Below are positions 1 to 5,195 of a DNA stretch of 6,610 nucleotides, piece by piece. Where the stretch lies: NCBI GenBank assembly GCA_963605535.1, contig CAVCXB010000170.1, positions 1 to 6,610 of the forward strand. Direction: 5' to 3'. Both the position numbers and the translations under genes were made by a program. This DNA is from Anthropogastromicrobium chipingensis_A (GTDB taxonomy: Bacteria; Bacillota; Clostridia; Lachnospirales; Lachnospiraceae). The notes beneath the pieces are model-generated. The model ran no database searches and had not been told where the DNA came from. It worked only from the letters and a program-made list of their open reading frames with translations. Each line of letters opens with the position of its first letter. Within the stretch, counting starts at the first letter, position 1.

Positions 1-82
1 TTTATATGAGATTAATTAAAAATTTAAATTTCGTTACTTTCCACAAGAGTTTTTACCCCACCCGTGAACAGTAACAGGAAAT

Positions 83-114
83 AAAAAAGTCGCACAACAG
101 TCGTGCGACTTTTT
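83..114. terminator. Bidirectional Rho-independent terminator
   Basis: A perfect 12-bp stem (84-95 pairs with 103-114, core AGTCGCAC/GTGCGACT) closes a 7-nt loop. It is flanked by an A-run on the left and a T-run on the right, so either strand gives a hairpin followed by U residues. It lies immediately past the stop codon (116-118) of the minus-strand small gene and should end that transcript. It could equally end a plus-strand transcript arriving from outside the window. Confidence 0.88.
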
Positions 115-115
115 C

Positions 116-457
116 CTAAAAGTGAGAGGTCAAAGTAGTAATGAAATTTTTTGCATTTCCAAAATTAGTTAAATTAAAACGAGCGCCTTTGTAATTGAAT
201 TTTATGTATGGATTAAAGATAAAAGCACTGGACTTAAAATCTGTAATTTGCCGTAAGTCAATTGTGTAAAGTAATTCTCCAATGTTCTGCTTAAAGTCTG
301 TATCAAGAATAAAAAGATTCTCGTCATTGATACAAAGGATACACATCCCAAATTCTCCGCTTGGTAATGTTTTGGCAGAAGCGATAACAGCCATCTTGTT
401 CTCATCTACGTAGTTTGCTTCATAAAGCTTTTTTAAAAAGTCATCTTGCTTGCTCAT
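116..457 (-). CDS. Small cytoplasmic protein of unknown function, possible PH-like fold
   Basis: This encodes 113 residues that I do not recognise as a named family. There is no signal peptide, membrane segment or cysteine metal motif. The N-terminal 20 residues are charged and probably helical (KQDDFLKKLYEANY). The rest alternates short hydrophobic strands, such as FGMCILCINDENLFILDT and YIKFNYKGARFNLTNF, and ends in a helix (NAKNFITTLTSHF). This strand-strand-...-helix layout resembles bacterial PH-like domains, but that is an inference from pattern only. The start is well supported: AAAGGTGGG sits 7 nt before the ATG. It lies downstream of rbr on the same strand, behind a hairpin that probably ends the rbr message. 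I see no good promoter of its own, so partial readthrough from rbr is possible. It ends at a strong bidirectional terminator. Confidence 0.75.
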   Translation of the reverse strand: MSKQDDFLKKLYEANYVDENKMAVIASAKTLPSGEFGMCILCINDENLFILDTDFKQNIGELLYTIDLRQITDFKSSAFIFNPYIKFNYKGARFNLTNFGNAKNFITTLTSHF

Positions 458-480
458 TTAAAACCCACCTTTTACATAGA

Positions 481-507
481 AAGAAATACTGCCTTTCAGA
501 CAGTATT
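481..507 (-). terminator. Probable terminator after rbr
   Basis: An inverted repeat AATACTG (485-491) / CAGTATT (501-507) forms a 7-bp stem. Two further pairs lie inside, past one C-A mismatch. Read leftwards the hairpin is followed by TTTCTTTC, an imperfect U-tract. It lies 18 nt beyond the rbr stop codon and before the Shine-Dalgarno of the small downstream gene. The interrupted stem and tract suggest incomplete termination. Confidence 0.62.
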
Positions 508-525
508 CCTCTCAAAAATTGCTAT

Positions 526-1071
526 TTATTCGCTAAAATATCTCTTTAACAGACCTGCGAATGCCTTGCCGTGACGGGCCTCGTCGCGAGCCATCTCATG
601 AACGGTATCATGGATTGCATCGAGGTTTGCAGCCTTTGCGCGCTTAGCAAGATCCATCTTACCAGCGGTAGCGCCGTTCTCAGCCTCTACACGCATCTGC
701 AGATTCTTCTTTGTGGAATCGGTAACAACTTCACCTAACAGCTCTGCAAACTTAGCAGCGTGCTCAGCCTCTTCATAAGCTGCCTTCTCCCAGTACAGAC
801 CGATTTCCGGATAACCTTCTCTGTGAGCAACACGAGCCATAGCCAGATACATACCAACCTCAGAGCACTCACCCTGAAAGTTTGCTCTTAAATCCTCAAT
901 AATATCCTCACTTGCACCCTGAGCAACACCTACAACATGCTCAGCAGCCCAGGTCATTTCTGCTTCCTGCTTTGTGAACTTGGAAGCTGGTGCCTTACAT
1001 ACTGGACAGAACTCCGGAGCAGCATCTCCTTCATAAACATAACCGCATACCTGACAGACAAATTTAGCCAT
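526..1071 (-). CDS. rbr: Reverse rubrerythrin (NADH-dependent peroxidase component)
   Basis: This encodes 181 residues with the rubredoxin domain first and the diiron ferritin-like domain second, the domain order of clostridial reverse rubrerythrins. The rubredoxin site is C6-x2-C9-G and C22-P-V-C25. Diiron ligand motifs visible in the four-helix part are E68 in QGECSE, E101-A-E-H104, E128-x2-N131 and E163-A-R-H166. In the family, such proteins reduce hydrogen peroxide in the cytoplasm with electrons from NADH via redox partners, and protect anaerobes during oxygen exposure. The length matches characterised reverse rubrerythrins, so it appears complete. AAAGGAG lies 9 nt upstream of the ATG. 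It has its own strong promoter with a PerR-like operator at the start of transcription, and perR lies just upstream on the same strand. Peroxide-inducible expression is therefore the likely regime. Whether rubredoxin or another protein is its electron donor cannot be seen here. Confidence 0.95.
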   Translation of the reverse strand: MAKFVCQVCGYVYEGDAAPEFCPVCKAPASKFTKQEAEMTWAAEHVVGVAQGASEDIIEDLRANFQGECSEVGMYLAMARVAHREGYPEIGLYWEKAAYEEAEHAAKFAELLGEVVTDSTKKNLQMRVEAENGATAGKMDLAKRAKAANLDAIHDTVHEMARDEARHGKAFAGLLKRYFSE

Positions 1072-1262
1072 AATTGTAATCTCCTTTTCTGATGATAAAT
1101 TTTAATGCAGTGGATTCTCAGTGAATCACTCGTATCCTGCAAATTGTTTACTTATAACTTGATAACTGGTGCCAGCGGAGAAACCGCTTCTTATTTATTA
1201 CCGTTACCAATCAGGGACTGTGATAGAGGGCGGTGTCCTGATTGATATCAGTAATTGTTACT
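1072..1262 (-). promoter_or_regulatory. Long structured 5' leader of rbr
   Basis: With transcription starting near 1262, the untranslated leader is about 190 nt. It can form three hairpins. One is at 1208-1244: 8 bp CAATCAGG/CCTGATTG plus 2 bp past a bulge, with a loop of about 16 nt. A second is at 1174-1188: AGCGG/CCGCT with a 5-nt loop. The third is at 1109-1130: 8 bp with one bulged base, about 20 nt before the Shine-Dalgarno. I see no match to a riboswitch family I know, and no U-tract that would make any of these an attenuator. No ORF with a ribosome binding site is evident within it. Confidence 0.45.
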
Positions 1263-1267
1263 GATAT
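1245..1267 (-). promoter_or_regulatory. PerR-type operator of rbr
   Basis: This is a perfect inverted repeat with half-site ATATCAGTAA (10 bp), a 3-nt spacer and the complementary half. Its core, TAAT-N-RTTA, fits the 7-1-7 architecture of the Bacillus PerR box (TTATAATNATTATAA), though the outer bases differ. It begins one base after the -10 hexamer and covers the predicted start of transcription, the classic position for a repressor. The adjacent perR gene carries the same half-site at the same promoter position. Assignment to PerR is inferred from symmetry, position and neighbourhood. Confidence 0.78.
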
Positions 1268-1268
1268 G

Positions 1269-1297
1269 ATAATAGCATAAGGTGCAGCTACTGTCAA
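1269..1297 (-). promoter_or_regulatory. Sigma-A-type promoter of rbr
   Basis: On the minus strand there is a perfect -35 TTGACA (1292-1297), a 17-bp spacer and a -10 TATTAT (1269-1274). Transcription would start at about 1262. The operator at 1245-1267 follows directly, so bound repressor would block initiation. The promoter lies just past the perR stop codon, so rbr can be expressed independently of perR. Confidence 0.85.
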
Positions 1298-1321
1298 GCG
1301 TTTTTCAAAAAATAATAGAAA

Positions 1322-1738
1322 TTATTTCTGATTTTGTGTCTGTGTAGTTTCGCTGGCAGACTGATCTGCGCAGTCTTTGCATATCCCTTTAAACACAAGC
1401 GTATGACTTTCCACGATACCGTTTATGTGAGCTTGCGCAAGCTGGTTTAAGGAGTCGAGTGCAGTCATTGGCACGTCCTGCACGCAGCCACATTTTCGGC
1501 ACACAAAATGGTAGTGTGGCTTGACATTTGGGTCAAAACGGTCGGATTCGCCGTCCATCGGGATTTTCATGAGCTGACCGTTTGCTTCAAGCAGGCTTAG
1601 GTTTCGATAGACGGTTCCGAGGCTGATGTTTGGGTAGGTCTGACGCAGGGCGTGGTAGACCATTTCGGCGCTTGGATGGTCCGTGCGTCCGGTGAGGTAT
1701 TGAACGATTGCTTCGCGCTGGCGACTGTATTTTATCAT
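1322..1738 (-). CDS. perR: Fur-family peroxide-sensing repressor PerR
   Basis: This encodes 138 residues of the Fur family. The N-terminal winged helix includes HPSAEMVYHAL and the recognition segment ISLGTVYRNL (38-47). The regulatory metal site can be read by comparison with Bacillus PerR: H21, D69, H75, H77 and D88. The Asp at position 88, where iron-sensing Fur proteins normally have Glu, favours a peroxide sensor. In PerR the iron-bound histidines are oxidised by peroxide, which releases DNA. The structural zinc site is C80-x2-C83 and C120-x2-C123. The N-terminus is about 16 residues shorter than in Bacillus, yet the ATG has AAAGGA 9 nt upstream, so this start is preferred. It has its own promoter with a PerR-like site downstream of the -10, suggesting autoregulation. 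No strong terminator separates it from rbr. Confidence 0.88.
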   Translation of the reverse strand: MIKYSRQREAIVQYLTGRTDHPSAEMVYHALRQTYPNISLGTVYRNLSLLEANGQLMKIPMDGESDRFDPNVKPHYHFVCRKCGCVQDVPMTALDSLNQLAQAHINGIVESHTLVFKGICKDCADQSASETTQTQNQK

Positions 1739-1765
1739 AGTGGGTGATCCTTTCTTTTACGGATA

Positions 1766-1788
1766 TATTTGATAATGATTACTGATAT
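1766..1788 (-). promoter_or_regulatory. PerR-type operator of perR (one good half-site)
   Basis: On the minus strand the half-site ATATCAGTAA (1779-1788) begins one base after the -10 hexamer, exactly as in front of rbr. The second half (TTATCAAATA) keeps only the inner TTA, so the dyad is degenerate. On the plus strand GATAATGATTAC (1771-1782) also resembles classical Fur/PerR boxes (core ATAAT-N-ATTA). The weaker symmetry fits an autoregulated gene needing looser repression than its target. That last point is inference. Confidence 0.68.
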
Positions 1789-1789
1789 T

Positions 1790-1818
1790 AGTATATAAGA
1801 AACAGTTAGTTGTGTCAA
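1790..1818 (-). promoter_or_regulatory. Sigma-A-type promoter of perR
   Basis: On the minus strand there is a perfect -35 TTGACA (1813-1818), a 17-bp spacer and a -10 TATACT (1790-1795). The start would be near 1783, inside the operator, giving a leader of about 45 nt before the perR ATG. Confidence 0.83.
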
Positions 1819-1880
1819 CCTTTTTCAGTGGATACCCGGAAGTTTAATGATCAAATGATATAGCGCAACAAATATAAATA

Positions 1881-1889
1881 TGATATTAT
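1881..1889 (+). promoter_or_regulatory. Possible extended -10 element for the ATPase remnant
   Basis: TGA-TATTAT matches an extended -10 (TGN plus hexamer), 33 nt before the ATG at 1922. There is no recognisable -35 at 16-18 bp spacing. In AT-rich DNA such a match can arise by chance. Confidence 0.28.
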
Positions 1890-1921
1890 AGTCATAATTA
1901 AGGAGAAGTAGAGGTGCGCGA

Positions 1922-2296
1922 ATGAGACTAACGGGAATACATATTAAAAGCTTTCGTGCAATCCGGGATGTCACAATCGGTTCAGTGGAAACGGCACTGA
2001 TTCTTGTGGGACAAAACAATACCGGAAAGTCCACGATATTGGATGCGCTGCGTGCGGCGCTTGGCGATTATAAAGTAACCGAGAAGGATACAGGACCAGA
2101 AGACGTAAAGGCGCATATGGAGGAAATTCGGACTTATATGCGCGGTCACAATCTATTTGACTGTTTCTATGGTCGCTTTAAAAAACAGGAGAACGAGCTT
2201 TTGAGTCGTTATGTTGAGCTGGCCCCGAGAGAGGATTTTGCGGATATCCTCGACGCAATCGACCGCTTCGTCTATTTTGAGAGCCGAAGGAGATAA
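1922..2296 (+). CDS. Short AAA ATPase-like protein, probably a truncated remnant
   Basis: This encodes 124 residues. The first 50 look like the start of an OLD/RecF/SMC-type ATPase: MRLTGIHIKSFRAIRD leads into a complete Walker A, GQNNTGKST (30-38), then ILDALRAALGD. Members of these families are usually several hundred residues long, with a signature motif, Walker B and often a Toprim domain. None of these is present. The C-terminal 70 residues are charged and probably helical (KAHMEEIRTYMRG, DFADILDAIDRF), and I cannot assign them. Either the gene is a decayed or internally deleted ATPase, or it is a genuine small protein using a P-loop stub. Initiation is not ideal: AAGGAG lies 16 nt upstream of the ATG and GAGG 7 nt upstream. 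It stands alone on the plus strand between the divergent perR promoter and the alarmone synthetase gene. I would not assign an activity. Confidence 0.55.
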   Translation: MRLTGIHIKSFRAIRDVTIGSVETALILVGQNNTGKSTILDALRAALGDYKVTEKDTGPEDVKAHMEEIRTYMRGHNLFDCFYGRFKKQENELLSRYVELAPREDFADILDAIDRFVYFESRRR

Positions 2297-2332
2297 GCGC
2301 GAAAATGGTATGAAAAACGTGGAAAGAAACAC

Positions 2333-2361
2333 TTTAAAAAGCGATAGAAGTATGGTAAACT
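2333..2361 (+). promoter_or_regulatory. Possible promoter of the alarmone synthetase gene
   Basis: A weak -35 TTTAAA (2333-2338), a 17-bp spacer and TAAACT (2356-2361) preceded by TGG, which supplies an extended -10. It would give a purine-rich leader of about 75 nt before the ATG at 2446. The hexamers are poor, so readthrough from the upstream ORF is an alternative. Confidence 0.4.
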
Positions 2362-2445
2362 GATACTGGGACACGAAAGAGTAGAAAAAGAAAAAACAAG
2401 AAACAGAAGAAATATAGATAAGGAAATTAGTTAGGAGAGTTTTTA

Positions 2446-3168
2446 ATGGAACCAGTCAGCGAACACCGCATAGATAAGTGGGAAACACTTATGTTCACAT
2501 ACGAATCTGCGCTGAAAGAAATAGCAACAAAGATTGATATACTGAACAACGAATTTATCAAGATACACAACTACAACCCGATCGAGCACGTAACCTCACG
2601 TATCAAGTCATCGGAGAGTATTGTAAAGAAATTAAAACGCCATGGTCTGGAAGTAAACATGGACAACATGCAAAATTGCTTAAGTGATATCGCGGGCATT
2701 CGCATTGTCTGTTCCTTTACTTCCGACATTTATCGGATCGCGGACCGCATCAGCAGCCAGTCCGATATTCAGGTGTTGACCGTAAAGAACTACATCGCAA
2801 ACCCAAAACCAAACGGCTATAAGAGCTATCATATGGTTGTTTCGGTTCCGGTGTATCTGTCAACTGGTCCGGTTAACGTAAAGGTTGAGATCCAGATCCG
2901 CACGATTGCAATGGATTTCTGGGCATCACTTGAGCATAAGATCCGCTACAAATTCGAGGGAAAAGCACCGCAGCACATCAACGAGGAACTCAAAGCCTGC
3001 TCCGATATCGTTAACATGCTTGATGCGAAAATGCTTTCCTTGAATGAAGAGGTTCAGTCATTGCCGAAGGTCGGTGTAGAGGAACTGCACGAGGAAAACG
3101 TCAGGATGCAGAAATTATGGGAGGAAACAAAGACAGCAGAGGAAACACAGCAAAATGAAGACCTCTAA
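2446..3168 (+). CDS. Small alarmone synthetase (GTP pyrophosphokinase, RelP/YwaC-like)
   Basis: This encodes 240 residues: one RelA/SpoT synthetase domain with no HD hydrolase, TGS or ACT domain, so it is a monofunctional small alarmone synthetase. It transfers pyrophosphate from ATP to GTP or GDP, producing (p)ppGpp in the cytoplasm. Visible motifs are the substrate-binding R52-IKSSESIVKKL, the metal-binding D81 in SDIAGIRI, NPKPNGYKSYH (119-129), and the catalytic E148 in VEIQIRTIAMDFWASLEHKI (147-166). The N-terminal HNYNPIEH stretch and the EIQIRTIAMDFW wording resemble Bacillus YwaC (RelP) as I remember it more than YjbM (RelQ). Paralogue assignment is therefore tentative and no symbol is given. 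The family usually has about 210 residues. Here an acidic, Glu/Gln-rich tail of about 30 residues is added. GGAGAG stands 7 nt before the ATG. An 83-nt gap to ldhA without a clear terminator allows readthrough. Confidence 0.92.
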   Translation: MEPVSEHRIDKWETLMFTYESALKEIATKIDILNNEFIKIHNYNPIEHVTSRIKSSESIVKKLKRHGLEVNMDNMQNCLSDIAGIRIVCSFTSDIYRIADRISSQSDIQVLTVKNYIANPKPNGYKSYHMVVSVPVYLSTGPVNVKVEIQIRTIAMDFWASLEHKIRYKFEGKAPQHINEELKACSDIVNMLDAKMLSLNEEVQSLPKVGVEELHEENVRMQKLWEETKTAEETQQNEDL

Positions 3169-3251
3169 ATTGCTATAAGCGCCTGAGTATGTTTTTCTGA
3201 AAAAATGAGAACCCTTTAATGGGGAACATTTATTAGAGAGGAGAACAGCTT

Positions 3252-4238
3252 ATGAACATTTTGTTTTATGGCACCAAGAAATACGACGAAGAATTTTTTG
3301 ATGCAATTCTGCCGGAGTATTCGGATGTGTCAATTCACTATCTGGAGGCAAATCTGTCGCCAGAGACCGCAGCACTGGCAGCAGGCTATGAGGCCGTGTG
3401 CGCATTTGTAAATGCGAATATCGGAGCTGAGACGGTAGAGGCATTGCACCGTCAGGGTGTTAAGCTCATTTTAATGCGTTGCGCAGGTTACAATAACGTT
3501 GATCTGAAAAAGACAGCTGAGTGTGGCATTAAGGTTGCGCGCGTGCCGGGCTATTCCCCGGAGGCAGTCGCAGAGCATGCGATGGCACTGGCGCTCACCG
3601 CAAACCGTCACACGCACAAAGCTTATATCAAGTGCCGTGAGAACGATTTTAGCCTAAACGGATTGATGGGCGTTGATTTGTATAAGAAGACGGCAGGTAT
3701 CGTCGGTACCGGAAAGATCGGTATGGCGATGGCGCGCATCTGCAAGGGCTTTGGTATGAAGGTGCTCGGCTACGATATGTATCCGAATCCAAACAATGAC
3801 ATCGAGTATGTAACGCTTGATGAGCTGCTTGCGCAGAGTGATCTGATTTCTCTGCATTGCCCACTTACTGAGCAGACGCATCATCTGATCAACCGCGAAT
3901 CCATCAGCAAGATGAAGGATGGCGTAATCTTAGTCAACACATCAAGAGGCGGTTTGGTCAACACAGAGGAGTTAATCGAGGGCATCCGCAAGGGCAAGTT
4001 CTTCGCAGTCGGACTCGATGTGTACGAGGAGGAGAATGACAAGGTTTATGAGGATCTCTCCGATACCATTTTGCAGAGTTCTACGATGGCAAGACTTCTT
4101 TCATTTCCGAATGTCATGGTAACTTCTCATCAGGGCTTCTTCACCAGAGAGGCGCTTGAGGCAATCAGCCGTATCACACTGGAGAATGCCGATGCATTCG
4201 CAAAGGGCGAACCACTTGTAAATGAAGTGACAAAGTGA
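3252..4238 (+). CDS. ldhA: D-lactate dehydrogenase (D-2-hydroxyacid dehydrogenase family)
   Basis: This encodes 328 residues, full length for NAD-dependent D-lactate dehydrogenases. It reduces pyruvate to D-lactate in the cytoplasm and so regenerates NAD+ in fermentation. The nucleotide-binding loop is G152-T-G-K-I-G157. D175, after the next strand, is placed to bind the NAD ribose hydroxyls. The catalytic triad of the family is present: R232 in NTSRGG, E261 in DVYEEE and H293 in TSHQGFFT. The stretch after the Glu (NDKVYEDLSD...ARLLSFPNV) parallels the LdhA/HdhD type rather than phosphoglycerate or formate dehydrogenases. A related 2-hydroxyacid substrate such as 2-hydroxyisocaproate cannot be excluded from sequence alone. 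AGAGGAG lies 8 nt before the ATG. No dedicated promoter is obvious, and no Rex site was recognised. A GC-rich hairpin lies 83 nt after the stop. Confidence 0.92.
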   Translation: MNILFYGTKKYDEEFFDAILPEYSDVSIHYLEANLSPETAALAAGYEAVCAFVNANIGAETVEALHRQGVKLILMRCAGYNNVDLKKTAECGIKVARVPGYSPEAVAEHAMALALTANRHTHKAYIKCRENDFSLNGLMGVDLYKKTAGIVGTGKIGMAMARICKGFGMKVLGYDMYPNPNNDIEYVTLDELLAQSDLISLHCPLTEQTHHLINRESISKMKDGVILVNTSRGGLVNTEELIEGIRKGKFFAVGLDVYEEENDKVYEDLSDTILQSSTMARLLSFPNVMVTSHQGFFTREALEAISRITLENADAFAKGEPLVNEVTK

Positions 4239-4321
4239 TATTGTAATACAGTGACACAGCAAAGAAGCACAAAAGCAGTAAGTTGTTTGCGTGATAATGA
4301 CTGTGACGAAAATGGTTCAAC

Positions 4322-4350
4322 AGGCTGCCGGAACTCCGGCGGCCTTTGAT
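4322..4350 (+). terminator. Probable terminator between ldhA and xpt
   Basis: GGCTGCCGG (4323-4331) pairs with CCGGCGGCC (4336-4344), with one G-U wobble, around the loop AACT. An outer A-T pair extends it to 10 bp. It is followed only by TTTGATAC, a short U-tract, so termination may be partial. It ends 65 nt before xpt. I found no purine-riboswitch aptamer upstream that would make it a regulated attenuator. Confidence 0.62.
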
Positions 4351-4415
4351 ACAAAACATACATAAATACATTACGACAAAAACAAAAACACTAATCAGAA
4401 GGGCGGTAAGGAACA

Positions 4416-4997
4416 ATGAAACTGTTAGAAGAAAGAATTCGCAAGGATGGTATTGTAAAGCCGGGAAACGTATTAAAGGTTGACAGCTTTTTAAACCACC
4501 AGATGGATATCGAACTGTTTTCAGAGATGGGAAAAGAATTTAAGAGACTGTACGAGGGTTGTCCGATCAATAAGATCCTGACAATTGAGGCAAGTGGTAT
4601 CGGCGTAGCCTGTATCGCAGCACAGTATTTCCACGTACCGGTTGTATTTGCAAAGAAGGCTCAGAGCATCAATCTGGACGGCGATGTATATTCAACCAAG
4701 ATTCAGTCTTTCACACATCGCAGAATCTACGATGTAATTGTTTCCAAGAAGTTCCTTTCCCCGGATGATCATGTATTGATTATTGATGATTTTCTGGCAA
4801 ACGGCTGTGCACTTGAAGGTTTGATTAGCATCGTAAAGAACTCTGGTGCTACAATCGAGGGCGTTGGTATTGCAATCGAGAAGGGCTTCCAGAAGGGCGG
4901 CGATCTGATCCGCAGCAAGGGCGTTCGTGTTGAGTCTCTTGCCATTATCGACGGCATGAATCCAGAAACCGGAGAGATTTTCTTTCGCGAGCAGTAA
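4416..4997 (+). CDS. xpt: Xanthine phosphoribosyltransferase
   Basis: This encodes 193 residues, one fewer than Bacillus Xpt as I recall it. The enzyme converts xanthine and PRPP to XMP in the cytoplasm, the salvage route towards GMP. The PRPP loop is visible as VLIIDDFLANGCAL (120-133), with A128-A132 contacting the phosphate. The base-binding positions known for the Bacillus enzyme are conserved at the same numbers: L20, N27 and K156. It is therefore Xpt proper rather than adenine or hypoxanthine phosphoribosyltransferase. TAAGGA lies just before the ATG with a short 4-nt gap. In many Firmicutes xpt is preceded by a guanine riboswitch and followed by a purine permease gene; neither is seen here. 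It appears to be a single-gene unit bounded by hairpins on both sides. Its regulation is not apparent. Confidence 0.95.
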   Translation: MKLLEERIRKDGIVKPGNVLKVDSFLNHQMDIELFSEMGKEFKRLYEGCPINKILTIEASGIGVACIAAQYFHVPVVFAKKAQSINLDGDVYSTKIQSFTHRRIYDVIVSKKFLSPDDHVLIIDDFLANGCALEGLISIVKNSGATIEGVGIAIEKGFQKGGDLIRSKGVRVESLAIIDGMNPETGEIFFREQ

Positions 4998-5055
4998 GTC
5001 TGATAAGCGTTACGGCAGATATCGAAAGAATCGTCAATAAAGTTTCATACGAAAG

Positions 5056-5081
5056 AGGGCGGTGATGAGCCGTCCTTTTCT
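5056..5081 (+). terminator. Rho-independent terminator of xpt
   Basis: AGGGCGG (5056-5062) pairs with CCGTCCT (5070-5076), with one G-U wobble, over a 7-nt loop, followed by TTTTCT. It sits about 60 nt past the xpt stop and isolates xpt from dtd. Confidence 0.83.
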
Positions 5082-5116
5082 GTGAAAATTTTTGCGAAGA
5101 AACGAAGAAAGATAGA

Positions 5117-5179
5117 AAAAAGTTAGATAAGAAAAAGTTAGATGAGAAAAAGTTAGATGAGAAAATAAAATTAGACAAG
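5117..5179 (+). repeat. 15-bp A-rich tandem repeat in the dtd leader
   Basis: Three consecutive units AAAAAGTTAGATRAG occupy 5117-5131, 5132-5146 and 5147-5161. Units 2 and 3 are identical and unit 1 differs at one base. A degenerate fourth copy, with a 3-nt insertion and two substitutions, fills 5162-5179. The array lies between the xpt terminator and the dtd start, in purine-rich, almost C-free DNA. Because the period is 15 it could be read as KKLDE repeats, but that frame has no start codon with a ribosome binding site and runs out of frame into dtd, so I treat it as non-coding. Replication slippage is the simplest origin. Confidence 0.9.
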
Positions 5180-5195
5180 GAAACAAAATTGGGAT
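5177..5195 (+). promoter_or_regulatory. Poorly placed Shine-Dalgarno of dtd
   Basis: The only AGG-type motif before the dtd ATG is AAGGA (5177-5181), 14 nt upstream, well beyond the usual 5-10 nt. GGGA (5191-5194) almost touches the ATG. The start itself is secure because MKLVIQRV is the conserved Dtd N-terminus. Other genes in the window have well-spaced sites, so translation may be weak or helped by the A-rich unstructured leader. Confidence 0.5.

Noticed and set aside
1..82. An open frame from position 3 to a TAA at 72-74 that could be the 3' end of a plus-strand gene
   Set aside because: Only 23 codons are visible and the composition is very AT-rich with no recognisable protein motif. 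A terminator on the plus strand follows, so the idea remains possible but cannot be supported.
954..1142. Minus-strand ORF of 62 codons overlapping the start of rbr
   Set aside because: It is a frame-shifted shadow of the rubredoxin domain, has no ribosome binding site and resembles no protein.
1225..1235. The string AGAGGGCGGTG occurs in the rbr leader and again in the xpt terminator (5054-5064), with a similar string before xpt
   Set aside because: Each copy belongs to a different structure or none, and flanking bases do not match, so this looks like chance.
1316..1335. AGAAA/TTTCT repeat at the end of perR as a terminator
   Set aside because: The stem is 5 bp, nearly all A-T, with a 3-nt loop. 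It is too weak to call, so perR may read into rbr.
3192..3224. CCC...GGG near-palindrome between the alarmone synthetase gene and ldhA as a terminator
   Set aside because: Only three to four pairs form and no T-run follows.
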